The notes under the pieces: model-generated
Told to the model about the DNA's origin: nothing
Databases searched by the model: none
The model's input: only the letters and a program-made list of their open reading frames with translations
From: Jannaschia pagri
Lineage (GTDB): Bacteria > Pseudomonadota > Alphaproteobacteria > Rhodobacterales > Rhodobacteraceae
NCBI RefSeq assembly: GCF_019655435.1
Contig: NZ_BPFH01000008.1
Coordinates: 1-64,000 of the forward strand
Length of the DNA: 64,000 nucleotides
Direction of reading: 5' to 3'
Part shown: positions 43,129 through 50,432 of the stretch, one piece after another
How positions within the stretch are numbered: position 1 is the first letter of the stretch
Layout: the number at the start of each line of letters is the position of its first letter
Position numbers and translations under genes: made by a program

Positions 43129-43925
43129 CAGGCGGCGTCGCCTGCGGGCGCCTCGGCCAGACCGCCGGTGATGACGGCGCGACGGCTTGGGGTCGGGTCG
43201 AGGGTCTCCGCTTCGTCCTCGGCCGTTGGGGGGGCCAACTCCGCCTCTCGGGCGGCGCGGATGTCTGCGGTGCGGTCCGTCTCGGCTTGGTTTTCTGCGT
43301 CGAACAGGGCGACCATGACCGCGCGGGCCACATCGACCGCATCCTTCTGGGTCTTGAACTCGCCCATGGGCGAAAACAGCGAGCACGCCTTATAGCCGCC
43401 AACCATCTCCCGCGTGTTATGCAGGAACTCATAGGCGCCAGAGGGGAAGGTTATGACCTCCTTCTCTCCGGCGACGAGGTCCGACCAATCGGCACCATCG
43501 GGCAGCATCACCAGGTTCATGAACCAGGGGCTGATGAGAACGCCCAGCAGGGTGCCCTCATGGACGCGGAAGCCAACGGCCTCGACCGAGAGGGCTTTGT
43601 TCACGATGGGAACATCGCGCATTTTGGCGTGCCAGACCTCGGTGAAGTCCGCGACCAGCCGGTCGGTGACGGCGGCGATGCGCTGGGCCTCGCGCACGGC
43701 TTCGGCGCCCGGGTCCTCGACCACCATGAATTGGGCCTTGGGCGCGTCGCAGCCGGGGCAGGACCAATCGTCCGGCAGGGCAAAGAACGGGGTGCCTGGG
43801 TCCACTTGGCGATAGTCGTCGCCTTCCGCCGGGTCGTAGGGCGTCCAGCAAATCTTGCATTCCATGATGGCCTGGGGGCTGATTTTGTCCTTGGCGCCCA
43901 GGAAGCTGCCCTCAAAACCGCTCAT
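43128..43925 (-). CDS. hupJ: rubredoxin-HupJ fusion protein
   Basis: A 265-residue fusion. Residues about 20-70 are a rubredoxin domain with iron-binding CKICWTPYDP and CPGCDAPK, equivalent to HupI/HoxR. From about 80 onward is a HupJ/HybE-type hydrogenase assembly domain (FTEVWHAKMRDVPIVN, GVLISPWFMNLVMLP and FPSGAYEFLHN). In Rhizobium these are separate genes hupI and hupJ. Rubredoxins in hup clusters protect maturation of the small subunit under oxygen. An acidic tail rich in Ala/Glu/Thr follows. It overlaps hupH by four bases. Confidence 0.85.
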   Translation of the reverse strand: MSGFEGSFLGAKDKISPQAIMECKICWTPYDPAEGDDYRQVDPGTPFFALPDDWSCPGCDAPKAQFMVVEDPGAEAVREAQRIAAVTDRLVADFTEVWHAKMRDVPIVNKALSVEAVGFRVHEGTLLGVLISPWFMNLVMLPDGADWSDLVAGEKEVITFPSGAYEFLHNTREMVGGYKACSLFSPMGEFKTQKDAVDVARAVMVALFDAENQAETDRTADIRAAREAELAPPTAEDEAETLDPTPSRRAVITGGLAEAPAGDAA

Positions 43926-44749
43926 AGGATCGCCTCCCGCACCTGGGTCAGACGCTTGCCGCTGTCGGCCAGATCCTCGGCCGCGGCGAGCGCCACCTCC
44001 GGCAGATCACCGACCTCGAAAGTGTCCAGGATCAGGCTGTCCATGGAGTTGAAGAACCGGACGCGCCAGACATGGGGCGTGGCCGTGGCCTGGACCCGGC
44101 AATTGCCATAACCCCGCGATAGGATGTCCGTGGCCCCACGCCCTAGGCGCGCATCCAGCCAGTCCAAATCGCCCTCGGTGTGGGGCAGGAGGGTCAGGTT
44201 CACAACATGGGGCGTCCCGCCGGTATAGGCCGCGCTTTTGTCCGTCAGTTCGGCTAACAGCGAAGGCGCATTGACCACCTGCGGGCCCGGCGCCTCGTCG
44301 GAGGCGGGGCGCACGGGGTCGAAGGCGCGGGTGCGGGCCGCCTCGGGCGCCTGGGCGACTTCGATCCGGTCGATGCCCGCTGCCGTGATGCACCAGATCC
44401 CGGCAAAAACGCTTTCCTGTACCGACAGCGCCGGGCGCCCGTGCAGCTTCATCGCGACCTCGCCTTCGCCCATGGTCTCGGCCACCAGACGGCGATTGTC
44501 TGCGTCGAGGCCGGACAGATCGAAGACCTCTGGCGCGCCACCATCGGCCACACGGGCGCAGGCGGCGGCCACCTTGGCCAACAGGTCCAGAGCGGCGTCC
44601 AACCCAGTGGTTTCCTCCACCATGGGGATGCGCGGCGCATAGGTCACCATGTCGCTGGGCATCTGCATGTATTCGAGCGTCTCGCCCCCCTCATCGGTTT
44701 GGGAGCCGGGGCCGAACCCCGTGGGCGGCATCTGGAAATCGCGGATCAT
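43922..44749 (-). CDS. hupH: hydrogenase expression/formation protein HupH (HoxQ/HyaF)
   Basis: A 275-residue protein of the HupH/HyaF family involved in small-subunit maturation. Landmarks are VVNAPSLLAELTDKS and LSRGYGNCRVQATATPHVWRV; the Cys in YGNCR is typical. The C-terminal part ends with a VALAAAEDLADSG helix. The start overlaps the hupG stop by one base. Confidence 0.88.
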   Translation of the reverse strand: MIRDFQMPPTGFGPGSQTDEGGETLEYMQMPSDMVTYAPRIPMVEETTGLDAALDLLAKVAAACARVADGGAPEVFDLSGLDADNRRLVAETMGEGEVAMKLHGRPALSVQESVFAGIWCITAAGIDRIEVAQAPEAARTRAFDPVRPASDEAPGPQVVNAPSLLAELTDKSAAYTGGTPHVVNLTLLPHTEGDLDWLDARLGRGATDILSRGYGNCRVQATATPHVWRVRFFNSMDSLILDTFEVGDLPEVALAAAEDLADSGKRLTQVREAIL

Positions 44750-45138
44750 CAGATCGCCTCCTCAGCGGCGGGTTGGTTCAGGAAATGGGCGGTGCGGGCC
44801 ATGTAATCGTCCCAGTCGCGCACCTTGGGGATTGCGCCCAAGCAGCGTCCGTCCCGGTAAAAGATCAAAGACGGCGTCTTGTGGGCTTGGCCGTCGTCCT
44901 TGGCGCGGGCCTCGGCCTCGCCCGCGACGACCGCGCAGTCGAACCGACCTTGGAACGCCAGCCGCAACTCCGGCAGGATCACGGCCACATCCGCCGTCTC
45001 CAGGTTGCGCTTGGGATCGCCGGGGCAGAAGGCCACATGCACCCCCTCGCGGGCGGTCCAGTTGGAAAGGGCTGTCGCCTCGGTCAGATGGGGCCAGCCC
45101 ATCTCCTCGGTCAAACGGTCGATCAACGGGTGTCCCAT
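44749..45138 (-). CDS. hupG: hydrogenase accessory protein HupG (HoxO/HyaE)
   Basis: A 129-residue thioredoxin-fold protein without a canonical CxxC; the region that would hold it reads AFCPGDPKR. Such proteins are thought to be Tat-linked chaperones of the hydrogenase small subunit. LIFYRDGRCLGAIPKVRDWDDY is typical. It ends abutting hupH and starts 11 bases after hupF. Confidence 0.88.
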   Translation of the reverse strand: MGHPLIDRLTEEMGWPHLTEATALSNWTAREGVHVAFCPGDPKRNLETADVAVILPELRLAFQGRFDCAVVAGEAEARAKDDGQAHKTPSLIFYRDGRCLGAIPKVRDWDDYMARTAHFLNQPAAEEAI

Positions 45139-45149
45139 GGCGCCCTCCC

Positions 45150-45470
45150 TCAGGCTTTGGTCTGTCCGGCGGCCTGGGCGGCGGCCAGGTGCGGGGGCAA
45201 TTGTGGCCCGCGTGTTTCGATGTCGGCGAAGGCGTCGCCCAACTCGCCGCCCTGCATGAGGCGCCCAAGGCCAGCCAGCGCCGCGCGGATCAGATCGGCG
45301 TCCCGCTCGGTCAGCACCTCACGCGCGGCGCCAAGGTGGGTCAGGACCCAGGTGCCCGGCGTTTGCGTGCCGACCAGCGCCAGGTCCACCGTTTCGCGCC
45401 GGGCGCCATCGGCGGCCACGGCGGTCAGCCCATCCACGGTTTCGATCCGCAGGGGGATGCCCATGCACAT
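45150..45470 (-). CDS. hupF: HypC-family hydrogenase chaperone HupF
   Basis: A 106-residue HypC paralogue starting MCMGIPLRIET, so Cys2 is available. HupF is described in rhizobia as a large-subunit chaperone important at higher oxygen. The Ala-rich C-terminal extension (PPHLAAAQAAGQT) is HupF-like and absent from HypC. The start at 45470 was chosen for the Cys2 motif and lies one base after the hupD stop codon. Confidence 0.9.
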   Translation of the reverse strand: MCMGIPLRIETVDGLTAVAADGARRETVDLALVGTQTPGTWVLTHLGAAREVLTERDADLIRAALAGLGRLMQGGELGDAFADIETRGPQLPPHLAAAQAAGQTKA

Positions 45471-45471
45471 T

Positions 45472-46080
45472 TCAGGCGCCCTTGGGGAAGAAGCGCGCGT
45501 CGCCAGTGCGACACGCTTCGGAGGCCGTGGGCCGTCCGCCCTCATAGGCGTCGTGGCGGATGGAGACGTCGGCGAGGTTGTCCGTGATGGTTTCGCCGTC
45601 CGCGCTGGCGAAGCCCTCGGCGGCTAGCCAGTCGCGGGCAATGCGCACCGCTTCGGGGATACGCGCGGCGACAACCGGGCGCAGGCCGCCGCCGTAGTCT
45701 TCAAGCTCTTCGGGCTGGCACCCCACCAGCAGCAGACGCGCGGGGCAGGTTCCCATCAGTTGCGACGTGGCGATGACGTCTTGGAAGCCCGTTTGATGGA
45801 GGCTCATCTTTTTGGCGCCCATGAAGCGCGGGACCTCATCGTCTTCGACGATCTTCATGGTGCCAGGCGTCAGGCCGTAATCGACGGCGTCGAACACCAG
45901 CAGCGTATCGGCCGCGTCCAAAAACGGGAGGAGGTAGAGGCCCTGGGTTCCGCCATCCAAAAGCGTCACCTCGGGGCCGAAGGTCGCTGTCTGAGCTAAA
46001 TGCTCCACACAGCGCACACCAAAGCCTTCGTCGGCCCAGAGCACGTTGCCGATGCCCAGGACCAGAGCCGTTCCGGTCAT
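45472..46080 (-). CDS. hupD: hydrogenase maturation endopeptidase HupD
   Basis: A 202-residue protease that removes the C-terminal tail of HupL after nickel insertion. The metal-sensing residues are in GIGNVLWADEGFGVR (Glu/Asp near 16-18), VFDAVDYG (Asp) and SLHQTGF (His). The protein is the first gene of the downstream accessory string hupD-F-G-H-J-K-hypA-B-hupR-hypC-D-E. An FNR-type box and palindrome lie in the AT-rich region upstream. Confidence 0.93.
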   Translation of the reverse strand: MTGTALVLGIGNVLWADEGFGVRCVEHLAQTATFGPEVTLLDGGTQGLYLLPFLDAADTLLVFDAVDYGLTPGTMKIVEDDEVPRFMGAKKMSLHQTGFQDVIATSQLMGTCPARLLLVGCQPEELEDYGGGLRPVVAARIPEAVRIARDWLAAEGFASADGETITDNLADVSIRHDAYEGGRPTASEACRTGDARFFPKGA

Positions 46081-46210
46081 AGTCTTCCTCCCTTGGGTGG
46101 CCGGGTCGGTCTGACGATCCGGCTGCCTGGTTGTCAGGTTATCGGTTCAAGGTCAGGGTGGATCATGATTTTCCATCAAAACGAGATTTCTATTAAATAG
46201 CTGTGTTTAT

Positions 46211-46224
46211 TTGATAAAAATCAA
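46211..46224. promoter_or_regulatory. FNR/FnrL-type box upstream of hupD
   Basis: TTGATAAAAATCAA is an exact match to the FNR consensus TTGAT-N4-ATCAA. It lies about 130 bases upstream of hupD in a markedly AT-rich stretch. A further symmetric element, TGGATA-G-TATCCA, is at 46256-46268. The box predicts oxygen-responsive (FnrL or related CRP/FNR factor) control of the maturation genes. Confidence 0.75.
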
Positions 46225-46309
46225 GAAGAGGTTATAAGTATCAACGGCAACTGAATGGATAGTATCCAATATCTAGAAAATTCGAAAACTATGTGTCCAC
46301 CCATGAAAA

Positions 46310-46329
46310 ACGGGCGCCGGAGCGCCCGT
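46310..46329 (-). terminator. intrinsic terminator after hupC
   Basis: On the leftward strand ACGGGCGC-TCCG-GCGCCCGT forms a perfect 8-base stem with a 4-base loop and is followed by TTTTT. It lies 28 bases past the hupC stop and before the hupD promoter. It separates hupSLC from the accessory genes. Confidence 0.88.
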
Positions 46330-46356
46330 CCACTGCTCTTTCCGAGTCGGTTGCCC

Positions 46357-47139
46357 CTATTCCACTCGGTCGTCCTTGAACGTCCGATGCCCGGAGATCA
46401 TCGTCGAGACCATGGATTGGCGGCTCATGATGTCTTCGCGGATGGCGGCGTAGATGTGGATCATCATGAAGATGATGATGAACCACATGCCCAGGTGGTG
46501 CAGTTGGTGCAGCACCATCGTGTTGCCCACGTAGGCGATCAGGGGCCCAAAGATCCGTTCGGCCCAGGACCCGGCGCCCAGCCCTTCGGCGTACATGGCA
46601 AAGCCGGTCACGATCATGAAGGTCATGCCGACGGTCATGAACAGGAACATGGCGATCTGCGCCAGCGGGTTGTGGCCCACGTATTTCTTAGGCGTGTTGG
46701 TGGCGAAGGCGTACCATTTCACCTCGTGCCACAGCTCCGCCCAATAGGCGCGGCGCCAGACCGGCACATAGAACATCTGCCGCGCGTGGCTGTTGCCCAT
46801 GAACGCCCAGTAGATGCGCCCAAAGAACCCGACGGTCATAATCATCGCCGCCGCAAAATGGGCAAAGCGGATGTAGCCGAAGATGAACTGATGGGTCGCC
46901 TCGGCGATCTCGACGGTGGGCAGGGGGCTGCCGATCAGATAGCCGGTGGCGATCAACACCATGATGCAGCCCGCGTTGATCCAATGCCACAGGCGCACCG
47001 GCGCCTCATAGACGTAGACGCTGGTGCGGCGTTGCAGGGTGGCGCGGTCGGCGTCGGTGGCGTCGCCCGTCAGGGGCGCGGTGGGATAGACATCCACCGC
47101 GCCGCGGGGGACGGCGACCTCGGTCGGATCGTCCTTCAT
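46357..47139 (-). CDS. hupC: b-type cytochrome subunit HupC of uptake hydrogenase
   Basis: A 260-residue membrane protein with four helices that anchors HupSL and passes electrons to quinone. Haem-ligating histidines are seen in RLWHWINAG (helix 1), FAHFAAAMIM and LHQLHHLGMWF/MIHIYAA. The N-terminal cytoplasmic segment of about 45 residues is longer than in some relatives. Its start overlaps the small upstream gene by four bases. Confidence 0.93.
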   Translation of the reverse strand: MKDDPTEVAVPRGAVDVYPTAPLTGDATDADRATLQRRTSVYVYEAPVRLWHWINAGCIMVLIATGYLIGSPLPTVEIAEATHQFIFGYIRFAHFAAAMIMTVGFFGRIYWAFMGNSHARQMFYVPVWRRAYWAELWHEVKWYAFATNTPKKYVGHNPLAQIAMFLFMTVGMTFMIVTGFAMYAEGLGAGSWAERIFGPLIAYVGNTMVLHQLHHLGMWFIIIFMMIHIYAAIREDIMSRQSMVSTMISGHRTFKDDRVE

Positions 47140-47336
47140 TCCCGCGCCCTCCAGATGGCCAGGGCCGCCGCCAGGGCGATAACCGCCACATAGGGCGCCA
47201 GGTGCAATAGGCCGTGGGCCGCGCCCGCCTCGGGGTGGCCGCCGTGGGCCAGAGCGGCGCCGGGCGTCGCCAGCACCATGCCCATCAGGCAGAGCGAGCG
47301 TGCTTTTGTTGGTCGTTGTGCGTGTGTCATCTCCAC
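47136..47336 (-). CDS. 66-residue exported or membrane protein between hupL and hupC
   Basis: A small protein with an N-terminal signal-like segment (LCLMGMVLATPGAALA), then a short histidine-bearing stretch (HGGHPEAGAAHGLLHL) and one C-terminal transmembrane helix (YVAVIALAAALAIW). It starts 7 bases after the hupL stop and overlaps hupC by four bases, so it is surely co-translated. I do not recognise it as a standard Hup protein. The histidines resemble the N-terminus of HupE/UreJ nickel permeases in miniature; a metal-related or assembly role is conceivable but unproven. Confidence 0.7.
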   Translation of the reverse strand: MEMTHAQRPTKARSLCLMGMVLATPGAALAHGGHPEAGAAHGLLHLAPYVAVIALAAALAIWRARE

Positions 47337-47343
47337 TCCTCCC

Positions 47344-49137
47344 TCAGCGGACCTTGACGGTCGTCAGCTCATCGCCGTCGGGCGACATGACATGGGTCGA
47401 ACAGGCCAGGCAGGGATCGAAGCTGTGCAGGGTGCGCAGGATCTCCACCGGCTCTTCGGGGCGCTCCATGGGCGTGTTCATCAGGCTGGCCTCAAAGGCG
47501 CCGATGTTGCCCTGGGTGTCGCGGGGCGAGCCGTTCCAGGTGGTGGGCACCACGCATTGGTAATTCTCGATCCGCGCATCTTCGATGCTGATCCAATGGC
47601 CGAGCGCGCCGCGGGGTGCCTCGGTCATGCCGACGCCGCGGGATTTCGGCGGCCAGGTCGAAGGCTCCCACTTGGCGATGTTGGCCGTGGATTCGTCGCC
47701 GTTGATGCAGTTCTTGACCAGCTTGTCGAAGAAATACTTTTGCAGGCGCCCGCAGTATTCGGACTCCAGCGCCCGCGCCGCCGTGCGGCCCAGGGTCGAG
47801 AACAGCGCCTCCACCGGCAGGTCCATGGTGCGCAGCAAGCCGTTGACCTGATCGCTGATGTCCTCGTGGCCTTGGGCGTAGCCCACGACGTAGCGCGCCA
47901 ATGGCCCGACCTCCATCGCGTGGCCTTTCCAGCGGGGCGCCTTGATCCAGGAATACTTGGCGGCCTCGTCCAACTCCTTGATGTTGGTCTTGGTGCCCTT
48001 GGCGTTGGGGCCCAGTTCGAACTTCGCCTCGGTGACGCCGTCCCAGGGGTGCAGGCCGACGCCTTCCTCGCCATATTGGTACCAGGAATGATCGACGAAC
48101 TCCTGGATCTGCTCGGGGTCGCGGACGTCCACCTCGTGGACCTGGGTCAGGTCGCCGTTGATGATCGCGCCGCGCGGCAGATACAGCTGCTCGGGCGAGA
48201 AGTCGTTGGGATGCTCCGGGATGTCGCCGTAGGCCAGGCAGGCCTGGGACGACAGACCGCCACCATAGAGCCAATTCTTATAGAACCCGCCGATGGCGAT
48301 CACATCGGGCACGTAGACGTTCTTGTTGAACGCGTCGCACTTGTCGATGATCGACGAGACGAGGTTCAGCCGTTCCATGTTGATGGCACCCGTGGCGCCG
48401 TTGCCGTGCAGGTTGATCGGGCAGGGCACCCCGCCCACCAGCCAATTCGGATGGGGGTTCTTACCACCAAAGATCGCATGGACCTTCACGATCTCTTTCT
48501 GAAGGTCGAGCGCCTCCAGATAGTGGGTCGTGGCCATCAGATCCGCCTCTGGCGGCAGTTTGTAGGCCGGGTTGTCCCAATAGCCGTTCTTGAAGAGGCC
48601 AAGCTGGCCCGATTCCACGAATTGCTTTAGCCGGTTCTGCACGTCCCGGAAGTAGCCGGGCGAGGACAGCGGGTGGCTGGGCGAGACAGCCTGCTGCAAT
48701 TCCGACGTGGCCTTGGGATCGGCGCGCAGGGCGTTGATCGGGTTCACCCAATCCAGCGCGTGCAGGTGGTAGAAATGCACAACGTGGTCATGGATCTGCA
48801 GGTTCAACTGCATGATGTTGCGAATGGAGTTGGCGTTGTCGGGGATCTGGATGCTCAGCGCATCTTCCACTGCGCGTACCGAGGTCAGCGCGTGGGTGCC
48901 CGTGCAGACGCCGCAGATTCTTTCGGTGAAGGCCCAAGCATCGCGCGGATCGCGGCCCTTCAGGATGACCTCCAGGCCCCGCCACATGGTACCGGTGGAG
49001 ACGGCGTTGCGGATAACGCCTTGTTCGTCCACGTTCACTTCGCAGCGCATGTGACCCTCGATCCGGGTCACGGGGTCGACGACGATGCGCTTGCCTGAAT
49101 TGTCGAGCGTATAGCCGTTGGGGGTTTGCACGACCAT
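47344..49137 (-). CDS. hupL: [NiFe]-hydrogenase large subunit HupL
   Basis: A 597-residue catalytic subunit of a membrane-bound group 1 uptake hydrogenase. The two NiFe ligand motifs are [11 protein letters not shown] (about 68-78) and DPCLACSTH near the C-terminus. After the final His a 15-residue tail ([15 protein letters not shown]) remains, the substrate of Hup[12 protein letters not shown] near the N-terminus is also conserved. It lies three bases after hupS. Confidence 0.97.
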   Translation of the reverse strand: MVVQTPNGYTLDNSGKRIVVDPVTRIEGHMRCEVNVDEQGVIRNAVSTGTMWRGLEVILKGRDPRDAWAFTERICGVCTGTHALTSVRAVEDALSIQIPDNANSIRNIMQLNLQIHDHVVHFYHLHALDWVNPINALRADPKATSELQQAVSPSHPLSSPGYFRDVQNRLKQFVESGQLGLFKNGYWDNPAYKLPPEADLMATTHYLEALDLQKEIVKVHAIFGGKNPHPNWLVGGVPCPINLHGNGATGAINMERLNLVSSIIDKCDAFNKNVYVPDVIAIGGFYKNWLYGGGLSSQACLAYGDIPEHPNDFSPEQLYLPRGAIINGDLTQVHEVDVRDPEQIQEFVDHSWYQYGEEGVGLHPWDGVTEAKFELGPNAKGTKTNIKELDEAAKYSWIKAPRWKGHAMEVGPLARYVVGYAQGHEDISDQVNGLLRTMDLPVEALFSTLGRTAARALESEYCGRLQKYFFDKLVKNCINGDESTANIAKWEPSTWPPKSRGVGMTEAPRGALGHWISIEDARIENYQCVVPTTWNGSPRDTQGNIGAFEASLMNTPMERPEEPVEILRTLHSFDPCLACSTHVMSPDGDELTTVKVR

Positions 49138-49140
49138 GGA

Positions 49141-50238
49141 TCAGGCCTCCTCGTTTTGCGTCGGGGCGTCTTGGGTTTTCTTCTGGGCCGATTTCAGCGC
49201 GCTGACGGCGGCGTGCAGCGCGATGCCGCCGCCGACGACACCGGCGGCCGCCATACCGACTTGATCGGCATTGGATTCGACCCCGAACTGGGTCAGGTCC
49301 GTGACGCGGTCATAGAACGACCCCTGGTCCCAGAACCCATCCTCGGAACAGCCGATACAGCCGTGGCCCGATTGGATGGGGAAGGACGTGCCCTCGTTCC
49401 AGCGCACCGTTGAACAAGCGTTGTAGGTGGTCGGGCCTTTGCAGCCCATCTTATAGAGGCAGTAGCCCTTGCGCGCGTATTCATCGTCCCATGTCTCGAC
49501 AAACTGGCCCGCGTCGAAGTGGGGACGGCGATAGCATTTGTCGTGGATGCGCTGGCTGTAGAACATCGCCGGGCGGCCCTGACGGTCCAACTCGGGCAGG
49601 CGGTCGAAGGTCAGCATGTAGGTGATGACGCCGGTCATGACCTCAGCGATGGGCGGGCAGCCCGGCACCTTGATGATCGGCTTATCGGTGATGACCTTGT
49701 GCACCGGCGTGGCTTGGGTCGGGTTCGGCTTGGCCGCCTGCACACATCCGTAAGACGCGCAGGCGCCCCAGGAAATCACGGCCTTGGCGTCCTTGGCGGC
49801 ATACTTCAGCTTTTCCAAGAACGGCTTACCGCCCGAGATACAGAACATCCCATCTTCGGCCAGGGGCGGGTTGCCCTCCACGGCCAGGATGTAGTTGCCC
49901 TTGTACTTCTGGATGGTCTCTTCAAGCGCGGCCTCGGCCTGGTGACCGGCGGCCGCCATCAAGGTGTCGTCGTAATCCAGCGAGATCATCGACAGGACCA
50001 CATCCTTGGCAAGCGGATGAGCCGAGCGGATGAAGCTTTCGGAGCAACAGGTGCATTCCAGCCCGTGGACCCAGATAACCGGCGTGCGCGGTTTCGTCTC
50101 CATGGCGTGGGCGATCTTGGGGACGAAGGCGGGGCCAAGCCCCAGGGCCGCCGCCGTCAGCGAACAGTATTTCATGAAGCTGCGTCGGGTGATCCCCTGA
50201 CTGCGCATGACCTCGTAAAAGGTTTCGATTTGGCTCAC
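49141..50238 (-). CDS. hupS: [NiFe]-hydrogenase small subunit HupS, six-Cys proximal cluster type
   Basis: A 365-residue iron-sulfur subunit. The Tat signal is [20 protein letters not shown]. The proximal-cluster region reads [15 protein letters not shown] and later [17 protein letters not shown]. It thus has the two extra cysteines seen in oxygen-tolerant enzymes such as E. coli Hyd-1. The C-terminus has a membrane-anchor helix ([20 protein letters not shown]). The GTG start at 50238 has a GAGGGAGG site; an ATG at 50301 would add 21 unconserved residues. Confidence 0.95.
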   Translation of the reverse strand: MSQIETFYEVMRSQGITRRSFMKYCSLTAAALGLGPAFVPKIAHAMETKPRTPVIWVHGLECTCCSESFIRSAHPLAKDVVLSMISLDYDDTLMAAAGHQAEAALEETIQKYKGNYILAVEGNPPLAEDGMFCISGGKPFLEKLKYAAKDAKAVISWGACASYGCVQAAKPNPTQATPVHKVITDKPIIKVPGCPPIAEVMTGVITYMLTFDRLPELDRQGRPAMFYSQRIHDKCYRRPHFDAGQFVETWDDEYARKGYCLYKMGCKGPTTYNACSTVRWNEGTSFPIQSGHGCIGCSEDGFWDQGSFYDRVTDLTQFGVESNADQVGMAAAGVVGGGIALHAAVSALKSAQKKTQDAPTQNEEA

Positions 50239-50344
50239 GGGCGGCCTCCCTCGACGCTTGCCGGGTCCAATGGGACTCGGTCCTCCGAGGGTAACTTGCA
50301 TGGTGTGCCACGGTATGCGGGGTGAAAAGGCCGGTGGGTGGTGG

Positions 50345-50370
50345 GTCTGATATTTGTAGAAATATCAGAC
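50345..50370. promoter_or_regulatory. perfect inverted repeat in the hypF-hupS gap
   Basis: GTCTGATATTT (50345-50355) and AAATATCAGAC (50360-50370) are exact inverted 11-base arms with the four-base loop GTAG. It sits about 107 bases upstream of the hupS start and 63 bases after the hypF stop. No U-tract follows on the leftward strand, so an operator or RNA hairpin is more likely than a terminator. No TTG-N5-CAA HupR site was evident in this gap. Confidence 0.6.
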
Positions 50371-50432
50371 GTGTAAGGAGATCGAGCGCCGCGTCGAGCG
50401 GTAAGGATCTAACCGGCCCGGTCGCAGCGCGG

